A stretch of DNA of 64,000 nt from Haloquadratum walsbyi J07HQW1 (lineage in GTDB: Archaea; Halobacteriota; Halobacteria; Halobacteriales; Haloferacaceae). The notes beneath the pieces are model-generated. The model did no database searches, was not told where the DNA came from, and worked only from the letters and a program-made list of their open reading frames with translations. Both the position numbers and the translations under genes were made by a program. The number at the start of each line of letters is the position of its first letter. Position 1 is the stretch's first letter. Location of the stretch: positions 790,758 to 854,757 of the forward strand of contig KE356560.1 in the NCBI GenBank assembly GCA_000415965.1. The letters are read 5' to 3'. Positions 47,510-56,193 of the stretch are shown piece by piece.

Positions 47510-48202
47510 ATGAAGAGGCGGGATTTTATGCGAGCCGCGAGCGTCCCTGCTGCTGCTGCGACAGCCTCTGCGACCGCTGGAGTTGGGTCAGCCCAGGAAA
47601 CGGGCACGGCGACCGAGACACCAAGTGGCACAGGCACCGCTAGTACGCCAGGGACTGGGACAGACATGGGAACGGAAACGGGGATGGGAACCGGGACTGA
47701 GACCGGGGAAGCGAATGCAAATGCCGCGGAGGGTGGTCCAACGAAGACAGTAACTGTCGGTCCAGGCGGGTCATTGGTGTATGAACCGGGAACAAACGAT
47801 CCATTAAAAATCGCACCAGGGACGACTGTCGAGTTCGTTTGGGACTCCGATAATCATAATATCGTTGTCGGGAGTCAGCCTGATGGTGCAAACTGGGAGG
47901 GTCATGAGACGCTTGAAAATGCTGGATTCACGTACAGTCATACATTTGAGACCCTCGGGACATATGAGTACTTCTGTCAGCCACATAAGACAGCAGGAAT
48001 GCTCGCAAGTATCGAGGTCGTTGAAAACCCGAATGCCGGCAGTGGTGGTGGCGGTGAAAAAGAACTTCACTCACTTGGTGTTCCAATCCAAGCCCATTGG
48101 GTCGGTGCGGCAACAATCTTAGCAATTGTTGTCACGGTCATCTTTACATTCTATATATTGAAGTATGGTGAGTCCGCACATACCGGCACTGGGAGGAATT
48201 AA
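47510..48202 (+). CDS. Membrane-anchored halocyanin (blue copper) of the cytochrome b cluster
   Basis: 230 residues. A Tat signal (M-K-R-R-D-F-M-R-A-A) is followed by a Gly/Thr-rich linker (residues 30-65) from short tandem repeats and a plastocyanin-fold domain (75-175) with type 1 copper ligands His116, Cys156, His159 and Met164. A C-terminal membrane helix lies near 195-217. It should shuttle single electrons on the outer face of the membrane. It stops 2 bases before the next gene and heads an operon with both halves of cytochrome b. A near-identical copper domain occurs in the gene at 54247. Confidence 0.9.
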   Translation: MKRRDFMRAASVPAAAATASATAGVGSAQETGTATETPSGTGTASTPGTGTDMGTETGMGTGTETGEANANAAEGGPTKTVTVGPGGSLVYEPGTNDPLKIAPGTTVEFVWDSDNHNIVVGSQPDGANWEGHETLENAGFTYSHTFETLGTYEYFCQPHKTAGMLASIEVVENPNAGSGGGGEKELHSLGVPIQAHWVGAATILAIVVTVIFTFYILKYGESAHTGTGRN

Positions 48203-48204
48203 CA

Positions 48205-48591
48205 ATGTCATCAAGTGGAAGTACATACGGTGATATCCATCGATATGAACCGGCGCGTGAAAGTACCGCAGCAGCGATTGCAATCGTCCTCTTGACGATT
48301 GTTGAGGTTATTTTTGTCTTCTTATTTACCTATGGGCTTGTTTCTGGATGGGGATTAACCGATACTGGAAACATGTTTCTTGGTGCTGTCCTTGCTGTCA
48401 TCTTTATTGATCTTGCATTTATCCTTGCGCTGTATCGTAAGGAATTCCTGCCGGACGTCGTTATTGTAAAGAAGCGACGCCGGAAGTGGGAAGATCTCTA
48501 CATTCGTGAGGATGATGTTGATGGGACAGGCTTCGCCGACGGTGCATGGGACCAAATCAAACACGCCATTTACCCATATTATAAGCGATAA
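48205..48591 (+). CDS. Two-helix membrane protein in the cytochrome b operon
   Basis: 128 residues. Helices near residues 22-48 and 56-77, then a basic/acidic cytoplasmic tail (K-K-R-R-R-K-W-E-D-L-Y-I-R-E-D-D). A strong Shine-Dalgarno GGAGG at 48192-48196 decides the start. It sits between halocyanin and cytochrome b with 2- and 3-base gaps, so it is very likely a subunit or assembly factor of that complex. No cysteines, so no iron-sulfur or covalent haem site. Confidence 0.75.
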   Translation: MSSSGSTYGDIHRYEPARESTAAAIAIVLLTIVEVIFVFLFTYGLVSGWGLTDTGNMFLGAVLAVIFIDLAFILALYRKEFLPDVVIVKKRRRKWEDLYIREDDVDGTGFADGAWDQIKHAIYPYYKR

Positions 48592-48594
48592 TCA

Positions 48595-49401
48595 ATGAGT
48601 TTAGAAAAAAAAGACGAATACGACCACAAAAGTTGGATGCAAAAGAAAGACCTGACACCAATCGAGTCGGTCTTTCTGACGAGCCTCATCTGGCTTGACA
48701 AGCGGCTTCGCATTGTCGATTATCTAGAATTAATGGAGACGCTCTACTATCGAGTCAATCTCCAGATGCCAAAGAGCCATACTGAGCAGTATAATCTCGA
48801 TAATAAATTTTGGTATTGGTACCCACTGTATACATTGGGGTTCTTTTCGACACTTGCATATGTTGTTGCTGCCATCTCCGGCGCATTATTAGGATTCTAT
48901 TACAGTCCGTCCGCGGCTGCTGGTGGTGAGGCAGCCGGAACCGTTGCATATCAGAGCATTGCGATTATCATGCAGGATCTTCAGTTCGGATTCATGCTTC
49001 GATCAATTCATCGCTGGTCTGCGCAGGTCATGGTCGCGGCTGTGTTCCTCCACATGCTCCGGGTGTACTTCACTGGTGCATACAAAGAGCCTCGTGAGCT
49101 AAACTGGCTCATTGGCATTGTGCTGATTAGTCTGACGATGGTGTTTGGATACACTGGATACTTACTCCCATGGGATCAACTCGCATACTGGGCAGGACAG
49201 ATCGGTGTTGAAATGTCGCTTTCAATTCCGTTAGCGGGTGAATGGATTGCGCAGTTACTATTCGGCGGATTCTCACTAGGTCAGGCGACTCTTCAGCGGA
49301 TGTATATCATCCACGTATTCTTACTTCCATTCGTGGTGACAACGTTAATTGCAATTCATATCGGTATCGTCTGGGTGCAAGGCATCGCAGAACCACACTA
49401 A
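48595..49401 (+). CDS. petB: Cytochrome b6-type, N-terminal half of a split cytochrome b
   Basis: 268 residues with four transmembrane helices. The two haem b sites use His139/His153 (H-x13-H in R-S-I-H-R-W ... F-L-H-M-L-R) and His240/His255 (H-x14-H). H-x14-H in the fourth helix is the hallmark of b6-type rather than bc1-type cytochrome b. No cysteine is present for a covalent extra haem. It transfers electrons from menaquinol across the membrane together with the next gene product. It is in a tight operon (3 bases after the preceding stop, 4 before petD). Confidence 0.9.
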   Translation: MSLEKKDEYDHKSWMQKKDLTPIESVFLTSLIWLDKRLRIVDYLELMETLYYRVNLQMPKSHTEQYNLDNKFWYWYPLYTLGFFSTLAYVVAAISGALLGFYYSPSAAAGGEAAGTVAYQSIAIIMQDLQFGFMLRSIHRWSAQVMVAAVFLHMLRVYFTGAYKEPRELNWLIGIVLISLTMVFGYTGYLLPWDQLAYWAGQIGVEMSLSIPLAGEWIAQLLFGGFSLGQATLQRMYIIHVFLLPFVVTTLIAIHIGIVWVQGIAEPH

Positions 49402-49405
49402 AATA

Positions 49406-50212
49406 ATGAGTGACAATACTACCACATCAAATACGAATACAGGAACAGACACGGACACGGACGCGCAACAGCAGGATATCCGGACAGATGGGACCGGTAT
49501 CGTTGCGCCGGATGATGAAACGCCAACGTGGAGTGAAAGAAAAAACCGTAGCACGGGGCTCTCTCGGCTCACATATGAATACTTTGAGCGTGCTCGTCGC
49601 GAGGACCAGGACCTTCGACAGGAATCCGACTACGTTGAGCGTGATGTACTCGCGTTTCCAACGTGGCCTCATGAGATTATTCGCAACCTTGCCATTGCGA
49701 GTTTTTTCACTGGGATGATCCTGTTTTTATCAGCGACTCTCCCGCCCCATATCGGAGCTCCTGCGAACCCATCAAGCACCCCAGCGATTATTCTCCCTGA
49801 TTGGTATCTCTACTGGTCATTTGGATTGTTGAAACTCGGTCCATTGAATCCTGAGCTTGCAATCTTGGGTGGAGAGAAGCTGATGAGCGATCGAACGTAC
49901 GGCGTGTTAGCGAACGTCGTCGTTGTCGGCGTTGTTGCAATTGTTCCCTTCCTGAATAAGGGAAGTGCTCGTCGTCCCGTTGAACAGCCCTTCTGGGCTG
50001 CTGTTGGTGTTGGTGGCGTTATCTTTGCATTCACTATTAGCGTCTACTCTGCGAAGAACCTCATTCCAATGAACGTTCACTTACTGTTCGATCTGACGTT
50101 CATTCTTCCAGTCGTCGCTGGCTTCGTGACATGGGCTGTCTTGAAAACAATGCGTGAAGGGTACTCATACGATCTTAATCGCCGATATTACCGCCTTCGT
50201 CCGCCAAAGTAG
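49406..50212 (+). CDS. petD: Cytochrome b C-terminal half (subunit IV-like)
   Basis: 268 residues. An acidic Asn/Thr/Asp-rich N-terminal extension (1-~25) with six-base repeat coding is followed by helices near 95-112, 160-180, 190-208 and 220-240. The quinol-oxidation-site motif, usually P-E-W-Y, is P-D-W-Y at residues 131-134, a variant associated with low-potential quinones such as menaquinone. The N-terminal piece of cytochrome b is encoded directly upstream. The ATG at 49406 is chosen; an upstream frame from 49349 only overlaps petB. Confidence 0.88.
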   Translation: MSDNTTTSNTNTGTDTDTDAQQQDIRTDGTGIVAPDDETPTWSERKNRSTGLSRLTYEYFERARREDQDLRQESDYVERDVLAFPTWPHEIIRNLAIASFFTGMILFLSATLPPHIGAPANPSSTPAIILPDWYLYWSFGLLKLGPLNPELAILGGEKLMSDRTYGVLANVVVVGVVAIVPFLNKGSARRPVEQPFWAAVGVGGVIFAFTISVYSAKNLIPMNVHLLFDLTFILPVVAGFVTWAVLKTMREGYSYDLNRRYYRLRPPK

Positions 50213-50516
50213 CATCAGATATCACATCACGCTGCTCGCTGATTTCTCATTGTCATCTGCCATTTGCTGTTTCGTATTTGCCGTCCGTCGATTATGTTTC
50301 ATTATGATCGATGCTCACCGATTACACATGCAAATAAGTATGATTGTAATTACAACTATAACCACGAGTGTGAGTATAAATAGAGATCAATGACTATCTA
50401 GAGGATTCTCTCTCACATTGCCACATTTAATCTTCTCCGAGGTGATGATACGATGGCACAGATCGATTGAAACCTTCTTAGGGTGAATATCGATGTTGAT
50501 GAAGAGACATCGCGAT

Positions 50517-50546
50517 TGAGATAAAATAACAAGCGATTTTATCTCA
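50517..50546. promoter_or_regulatory. 11-bp perfect inverted repeat
   Basis: Arms TGAGATAAAAT and ATTTTATCTCA separated by 8 bases (50528-50535), in the 565-base spacer 50213-50777. It could be an operator for the downstream small membrane genes or a hairpin. TATA-like GTATAAATAG lies at ~50374. Nothing else gene-like is seen in the spacer. Confidence 0.4.
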
Positions 50547-50777
50547 CTACCCAATCAATCATACAATGATAGATGACCTGCGATGGGAGAAGAGACGACA
50601 GTATCAGGAAAGTGTCGCAGGATATACTGACGACGATAGAAACAGACACGGGGAGTCTCATGGATACGAAATGAATACCCTTACTCTCAGTCTCGTCTGT
50701 TGGACACACGTGAGAAATATGCTGTCTACGAGACAACCCAAAGCAGCTCTCTTCAGAGCGATGACGATGAGGACACA

Positions 50778-51185
50778 ATGACAGACAGCGATCCTCAGAC
50801 AGCACATACAGAGCAGCATAACACTGCTGAGGACACGACTGCAGAATCAGCGTCTGGAAGGCGTGATGTCGTTGTTCCAATGCGGATTTACAAGACTGTG
50901 ACAGTGTTTTCGACACTCCTCGCAGTAGTGAGTGTTGTTATTGGGTTTTTATTCTTAGATGCAGCAACACTGAACGTCAGTCTCGTTGGTGATATCGTTC
51001 GATTAGTGCTTGCCGGGCTTAATATATCAGTCTCGGAATCTTTGCTTAGTAGCCTGTTTGCGGTGATTGGACTGGGAAGTATCGGATTAGGCGCAGGTGT
51101 ATATGTAATTGGGACCCGATTTCGCGCTCAAGGAATGGGAAAGTCTCAAGAGGACGCCAGCGAATCTTCGGATACAAATGGCTGA
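50778..51185 (+). CDS. Two-helix membrane protein, cytochrome b cluster
   Basis: 135 residues from ATG 50778, chosen over an upstream TTG. A hydrophilic acidic N-terminus (1-~35) precedes helices near 45-67 and 88-112. It overlaps the next gene by 8 bases. Haloarchaeal homologues recalled from the same neighbourhood accompany cytochrome b, suggesting an accessory subunit, but no cofactor-binding residues are visible. Confidence 0.65.
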   Translation: MTDSDPQTAHTEQHNTAEDTTAESASGRRDVVVPMRIYKTVTVFSTLLAVVSVVIGFLFLDAATLNVSLVGDIVRLVLAGLNISVSESLLSSLFAVIGLGSIGLGAGVYVIGTRFRAQGMGKSQEDASESSDTNG

Positions 51186-51450
51186 TGAGTTCATCAAAGG
51201 GCTTGGAATCTTTACTGCGGGTGGACTCGGATGGATGGTACTCGCAGGGTGGTACCGAACCGAGAGTTTTGAGAGCAGCGATCAACTCGTTGCGCCTGTG
51301 TCACTCAGTGATTCAGCATCAATGTTCGATACAATGGGTGTGCTGTTAATGGATACTTTCTTCTGGTTCACGATTATTGGTGCGTTGACATTCTGGGTGA
51401 TAATCCCGATCGTCAGACAAGCTCGTGAAGCAATCGGAGATGGTACCTGA
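51178..51450 (+). CDS. Small two-helix membrane protein, cytochrome b cluster
   Basis: 90 residues starting M-A-D-E-F-I-K-G-L-G. Helices near residues 8-27 and 52-80 (F-F-W-F-T-I-I-G-A-L-T-F-W-V-I-I-P-I-V). Translationally coupled to the preceding gene by an 8-base overlap. No known motif. Confidence 0.65.
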   Translation: MADEFIKGLGIFTAGGLGWMVLAGWYRTESFESSDQLVAPVSLSDSASMFDTMGVLLMDTFFWFTIIGALTFWVIIPIVRQAREAIGDGT

Positions 51451-51489
51451 ACACTCTCGGGAATATCGAAGCAAGTGGCATTACAATTA

Positions 51490-51528
51490 GAGTCAGAATC
51501 AGAATCAGAATCAGAATCAGAATTAGAA
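51490..51528. repeat. GAATCA hexamer tract
   Basis: About five units of AGAATC/AGAATT in spacer 51451-52098. The same spacer holds a perfect hairpin GCTTCGGG-GGTTG-CCCGAAGC at 51914-51934. No gene is supported there. Confidence 0.65.
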
Positions 51529-52098
51529 ACGCTGAGTTTACTCAGTGATATAGATACGCACCTACAGAGACACCGTTCACCACTTACTGGTTAACGCCCA
51601 CTATTTGCCAGTTCAGATCATAGTCAACCTAATTTCCTACACCCAATCGAGCATCATAGGTGAATCCCGCTGGATTCTGGTGACATTACATATATGAGCA
51701 CTACCCAGATCAGCAGATTGTGATCGGGACCTGCATCGACAACAGTTATTGATACTGTGATTTCTGTCTCCGAAGCGGAACGCGCAACCGAGAGTTCCAG
51801 GTCAACTGAGTTTGCGTGTGGATTCGGATATAAGCGGTGGTCATATTTCCCACCGACTGACAACTACAACTGAAACTGAAACTGAACAGGTGTCGTGTAA
51901 CTCCAGACAGGGAAGCTTCGGGGGTTGCCCGAAGCATCTTGCATCCACGCTTGGGGTCGTGACATAGTTTCATCTTTATTATATGCTCAGTTATTGTACT
52001 GACACATGCATATCACACTCAACAGACAGATAGTCAGTTACTCAGATCATTATACCGATTAGAAAAACTCTAAATCCCCCTCCGCATACGCTCTGAAT

Positions 52099-52548
52099 AT
52101 GCATCCGCTCCAGTTTATCATCCCTCTCGATGCGTTAGCAGTGGTTGCCCCGATTCTCGCATACGTTACACTGGGGCTTGCTCTTCTCAATCTTGTCACG
52201 CGCATCGTCCAGCACAGATTTCATCTTCAACAGGCAAAAGCAAGCACTGATGATGAAGGACTCAATCGATGGCTCCCACATACGGCAACGACGGTCGGAC
52301 TGGTTCTTGTATCCTTCTTATATATGATTCCACACCCTCACGCTGGAATGGTAATGTCGGTGCTTGCGCTCGGGGTCCTCTTTGCAGATTTCTTTGAGTA
52401 TGAATCTCGACTTGTCGAGGCCCGCTCAAAAAGTAAACAGCTCAGTCGTCCGATTGCGGCTGTTGGCGCGTCTGCGTTCATGTTTCTGTATGCGGCATAT
52501 CAAAGTGTCTTCTTTGTAATCGAGCCAGTATGGAACTCAATCGTTTGA
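52099..52548 (+). CDS. Four-helix membrane protein of unknown function
   Basis: 149 residues. Hydrophobic segments near residues 10-35, 62-78, 80-98 and 120-140. It starts M-H-P-L-Q-F-I-I-P-L-D-A. A conserved-looking H-x-H-x-G in P-H-P-H-A-G between helices 2 and 3 could be functional. It follows the redox cluster by 650 bases and points the same way. Family unknown to me. The spacer 52549-52824 shows no gene. Confidence 0.6.
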   Translation: MHPLQFIIPLDALAVVAPILAYVTLGLALLNLVTRIVQHRFHLQQAKASTDDEGLNRWLPHTATTVGLVLVSFLYMIPHPHAGMVMSVLALGVLFADFFEYESRLVEARSKSKQLSRPIAAVGASAFMFLYAAYQSVFFVIEPVWNSIV

Positions 52549-52824
52549 GCAGGCTGTCACTGGACGTGTATGCCAACGCTAGTCTGTGAAGAGAACACAC
52601 CCGTTTGTGGATTTCTCCCCTCATCGAACGTATCTCACCGGCTTCTTCGATATTTTCTTTTCATATTCGCATATCAGACTCCGACACAGTCGATAGTCGG
52701 TGCTTCCTATCTGATGAGCCCACACCGCAGAAATAGCGGGGGTTATGTCCACGCTTAACGATGACGATGATGAGTGTGTCAGCAAAACCCGAACGTCAAT
52801 AATCTCAGTTCAGTGGAATCATGT

Positions 52825-53763
52825 TCATCTTCGATTGACAGCCGATTGAATCGTCTTCAAACATTGATCTGGGAATTCGACATGTGGGAGCAACTTGGAG
52901 TCATCAACGACGACTAATCGACAGCCTGCATCCGTTGCAAGTTCACGCCCTCGCTGCAGTGGTGTTATATCAGCCTCACGTCCCCACAGCAGCGTCACCG
53001 GGATATCAATATCTGAAAGTGTCGTCTCTAACTCGTCTGATTCATTGAGAAAACCACTAATGAATGATGCTGGGGCATACCGAGCGTTTGGCTGATGAGC
53101 GGTCTGCCATTCGTACTCCATCCATGACTCAGAGACGTTGTCAATATCATAGTATCCATGATCAGCATTGAAATATCGGATGAATGGTTTCGAAGTGAGC
53201 AGATTGAAGAGCGCCGTTCCAATGACTGGTGCTCGAAGTATCTCTCGAAGCGCAACAATGCGGTTTGGATTGCTGCGCTCGGTGGGACAAATAAGCACGA
53301 CGCTTTCGATATCAGTCTCAACATCCTCATATATGCTGGCGAGATATGCTCCTGTTAGTGAGGACGCGACGACTGAGACCGAATTAAAACGGTCCTCGCT
53401 GAGAAACGCCTGTATAAATTCTTCATACAATGTGGCTGAGTATCGAAGTGGAGGGCGGTCAGACGTGCCAAATCCTGGGAGGTCCGGAGCAACGACGTGA
53501 TATGAGTCTGACAGCTCTGTGAATATCCTTCGAAATTCACCGCTTGACCCTGCAGCGTTAATGCCGTGAAGTAACACGAGTGTATGATCTGTCGGGTCAC
53601 CTGCCTCAGTGTATGATATCTCGATTCCACCCCAGGTCAAACTGTTGTGATCACCACTCAGTGGTGGATCAATCGGATCAACGCGTCGGTTGAGGACGGC
53701 ATTTATTCCGGAGAGTCCTCCGACACCTGCAGCAAGCGCACCCAATGCTGATCGAACTCGCAT
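52825..53763 (-). CDS. Alpha/beta hydrolase
   Basis: 312 residues. The N-terminal hydrophobic segment (A-L-G-A-L-A-A-G-V-G-G-L-S-G-I) may anchor it. The fold shows V-L-L-H-G-I-N-A-A-G-S-S-G (oxyanion region), the nucleophile elbow V-V-A-S-S-L-T-G with Ser in place, the acid in W-G-R-E-A-D-I, and His in L-L-P-H-V-E-F-P. The elbow lacks the usual first Gly (A-S-S-L-T-G rather than G-x-S-x-G). The substrate cannot be predicted. Confidence 0.82.
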   Translation of the reverse strand: MRVRSALGALAAGVGGLSGINAVLNRRVDPIDPPLSGDHNSLTWGGIEISYTEAGDPTDHTLVLLHGINAAGSSGEFRRIFTELSDSYHVVAPDLPGFGTSDRPPLRYSATLYEEFIQAFLSEDRFNSVSVVASSLTGAYLASIYEDVETDIESVVLICPTERSNPNRIVALREILRAPVIGTALFNLLTSKPFIRYFNADHGYYDIDNVSESWMEYEWQTAHQPNARYAPASFISGFLNESDELETTLSDIDIPVTLLWGREADITPLQRGRELATDAGCRLVVVDDSKLLPHVEFPDQCLKTIQSAVNRR

Positions 53764-53882
53764 ACTCTGTTATTTGTCATCAGCGATATTCAACCGTGCG
53801 ACTCCCGGTGCTCACTCGCCGTCATAATCATACTTTGCTCTGTGAGGAAAACTTAGGAGTTGTCCTGAAGAGAACCTCACGT

Positions 53883-54140
53883 TCAGATCATCTCTTCAGC
53901 CTTGAGTCCTTCAATAATATCATCAACGAGTGAATCAACGTTGCTATATGGAAAGTCTTGATGTGTGCCAAGTTTAGCCGCCATCTCAATCGCAGTGAGC
54001 GTCACCTCATCAGCATGGAATTTTGTTCTTGGTCCATCCGGGAGCGTTGGGACAAGGTCCATTTGACTATCGACAGGAAACTCAGCACCACTGAATGCGT
54101 CATAAAACTGCTGTCTCAGTTCACTCTCAGCATCTGTCAT
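53883..54140 (-). CDS. MTH865-like family protein
   Basis: 85 residues from ATG 54140 (an upstream frame to 54221 does not match the family). It reads M-T-D-A-E-S-E-L-R-Q-Q-F-Y-D-A-F-S-G-A-E-F-P-V and ends D-D-I-I-E-G-L-K-A-E-E-M-I. The MTH865 family is a small archaeal helical EF-hand-like fold of unknown role. It is divergent from the second halocyanin gene. Confidence 0.75.
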   Translation of the reverse strand: MTDAESELRQQFYDAFSGAEFPVDSQMDLVPTLPDGPRTKFHADEVTLTAIEMAAKLGTHQDFPYSNVDSLVDDIIEGLKAEEMI

Positions 54141-54246
54141 AGCCGGAAATATGAGACAATCCCGAAAAGAGTTCCGAAATGGTACATGAAACTGCTGAAC
54201 AAGACGAATCAAAGTATTCACTACACCCGATTGCTAACGGAATCGT

Positions 54247-54792
54247 ATGACCGAGGAGAACATGGAGTTGTCCCGACGGATGCTGCTTACGACTGCGGCT
54301 GGAAGTGCAGCTGCCGGAGGAGCAGTTGGGACTGCCACTGCACAAGAGGACGGAGGTAGCACGACGGTGACCGTCGGTCCAGGTGGTTCATTGGTGTTTG
54401 AGCCAGGAACAGCTGAGTCCTTACAGATTACGCCAGAGACGACTGTCGAGTTTGTGTGGGACTCTGATAATCATAATATTGTTGTCGAAAGCCAGCCCGA
54501 TGGCGCAAACTGGGAAGGGCATGAGACAATCGAAAATTCTGGATTCAGTTATACACACACATTCGAAACGCTTGGGACGTACGAATATTTCTGCCAGCCA
54601 CACAAAACTGCAGGGATGGGTGCAACCATCGAGGTTGTCGAGAGCATCTCAACACCTGCGCCGTCCAACGTCCCAACGGTTCCAAATTCGGCAAAGACAC
54701 TTGGTGTCGCCACCACATTTGCGATGATTGCAACTCTTGGGCTCGGGTTTTTCTTTTTGAAATATGGCGGCGATTACGACATTGAAGAATAA
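54247..54792 (+). CDS. Second membrane-anchored halocyanin
   Basis: 181 residues. A Tat-type signal (S-R-R-M-L-L-T-T-A-A, residues 9-18) precedes a blue copper domain (40-135) with ligands His76, Cys116, His119 and Met124, then a proline-rich linker and a C-terminal helix near 150-170. The copper domain is nearly identical to that at 47510, but the long Gly/Thr linker is absent and the membrane helix differs. It probably donates electrons to a terminal oxidase or accepts them from the cytochrome b complex. A start at 54262 is also possible. Confidence 0.88.
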   Translation: MTEENMELSRRMLLTTAAGSAAAGGAVGTATAQEDGGSTTVTVGPGGSLVFEPGTAESLQITPETTVEFVWDSDNHNIVVESQPDGANWEGHETIENSGFSYTHTFETLGTYEYFCQPHKTAGMGATIEVVESISTPAPSNVPTVPNSAKTLGVATTFAMIATLGLGFFFLKYGGDYDIEE

Positions 54793-54834
54793 TTACAGCT
54801 AGCAATATAGTTGAAGATTATATTCGAAATCACG

Positions 54835-54905
54835 CTCATTTGAACTGGAATGCTCATTTACCCGCTCCGGTCCGTTTTGCTTTGTTTCGAATATCGACAC
54901 GGCAC
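54835..54905 (+). repeat. Dispersed repeat, degenerate copy E
   Basis: Carries CATTTGAACTGGAATGC, GTCCGTTTTGC and TTTGTTTCGAATATCGACAC (54881-54900), the last identical to copy D at 13341-13360. The spacer 54793-55263 has no supported gene. Confidence 0.55.
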
Positions 54906-55263
54906 GGTCCCAACAACTGACACCGGGACAACCACTCCATGCATGTCATCCGGTTTCTGTGGAGATGAGAAAATTTCCGACATTCGACTATATGGACCTC
55001 AATGCTCATTGGGATCAAATCAAAACCAATATTTGCTCAACAGTATTGATGAGGGTGAGCTGACGAAAGATTGTAACCCTCCGATCAGGAAACGCCTGAA
55101 ACTATTGGACTTCCCTACTGGAGATATTATAGCTAGTCTAGTAATCTAGTAAATTGCAGACGCGCTCGCGTGGGCACCCCTCCAATTTACAGTCCAACTC
55201 AGGTATAATCATTCAATATAGCATTTTTTCCACTGCCTATAAAAATTAGATACTCTGTATGAA

Positions 55264-55899
55264 CTAAATTGAGCCCAGGAGTATCGTCAGTACCGTTGCA
55301 GCCCCTGACTCAATGTATTCCCACCCGAATGTGTGATTCAAAAGCACATATGCAACGACACCAAGCGTCAGTGAAAGTACCCATGCGCTAGCAGCGATAC
55401 GTCCAACACGACGATGCGGTGTCTGTTCGCGAAGTTCCTGTGGCGTGTGTGTAATGCCGAGTACAATCGCATACAGAACAACTGGAACAGAGATGATCGA
55501 GAGTAGAATATGAATCGCCAGCATTCCAAGATACGGATAGTACGCAATTGCTGGTCCAACAAACTCTTTTGTGCCACCTCCGCCGATTTTCGTGAGATAG
55601 AGAATTAAAAAGACGAGGATCAATCCAAACGATGTAAGCATCGCTGCTGCATGCTTTCGAACTTCATTACGACGAATCCACCGCCATCCCGCAAGAATTA
55701 CAATGACATTTATTACATTCACCACTGCAATCGCATCGGAAATGAGATTCACTTCTGTGAGTGAGAGATCAGGATAAATCTGTGCAGGAACAATCCCGAT
55801 GAAAGTACCAATAACGACTGCATATCCAACGATTGAAAGGATAATAGTGGCCGCAAGCGGGTGGCGCTTCAATGACATTTCAGCGCTCGCAGTAGCCAT
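55264..55899 (-). CDS. DUF420 membrane protein
   Basis: 211 residues with about six transmembrane helices (near 15-38, 50-75, 88-108, 120-148, 165-190, 193-208). The DUF420 family is often encoded beside haem-copper oxidase or cytochrome genes and is thought to be linked to their assembly. Conserved His residues (R-K-H-A-A-A-M near residue 82 and I-H-I-L-L near 128) fit that idea. It lies between the halocyanin gene and G1P dehydrogenase and may belong functionally with the former. Confidence 0.78.
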   Translation of the reverse strand: MATASAEMSLKRHPLAATIILSIVGYAVVIGTFIGIVPAQIYPDLSLTEVNLISDAIAVVNVINVIVILAGWRWIRRNEVRKHAAAMLTSFGLILVFLILYLTKIGGGGTKEFVGPAIAYYPYLGMLAIHILLSIISVPVVLYAIVLGITHTPQELREQTPHRRVGRIAASAWVLSLTLGVVAYVLLNHTFGWEYIESGAATVLTILLGSI

Positions 55900-55937
55900 A
55901 TCAGCTATTATATTGGAGGGATATTCCCTCTTCGGAT

Positions 55938-56135
55938 TCGGAGTCGGAGTCGGAGTTGTTATTTAATTCTCACTCTCACTGTCCCTGTCCCCGTCCCCGT
56001 CATGCATTCTCTCTCGCCCTCATGGATAACGACTGACGGCTGAGAGACATATCTGAGACAGTCCACACGGTCAGTTAGATATCTTTGACCCCAGTTCCAG
56101 TTCCAGTTTCCAGTTTCAGTTTCGCTCATGCGAGA
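55938..56135. repeat. Cluster of short tandem tracts in a spacer
   Basis: Three runs: GGAGTC units at 55938-55960, CTCTCA/GTCCCC units at 55968-56000, and CCAGTT/TCAGTT units at ~56085-56130. They occupy most of spacer 55900-56193. No gene is supported. Confidence 0.6.
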
Positions 56136-56193
56136 CAATACTATACTGTCTACGTAGGATCCGATTACTGAGACCTCCTTGTTTCTATCAGTA

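Noticed and set aside
48595-50212. Cytochrome b as a bc1-type fusion broken by a frameshift
   Set aside because: The two genes have separate starts and stops 4 bases apart and H-x14-H spacing, fitting a natural b6/subunit IV split.
51914-51934. Perfect 8-bp hairpin as IS right end or terminator
   Set aside because: No T-tract and no GAGGATGTCAA; kept only as a note in the spacer description.
52570-52758. 62-codon frame with two Cys near its start
   Set aside because: No conserved spacing, no promoter or ribosome-binding site, and Ser-rich random-looking sequence.
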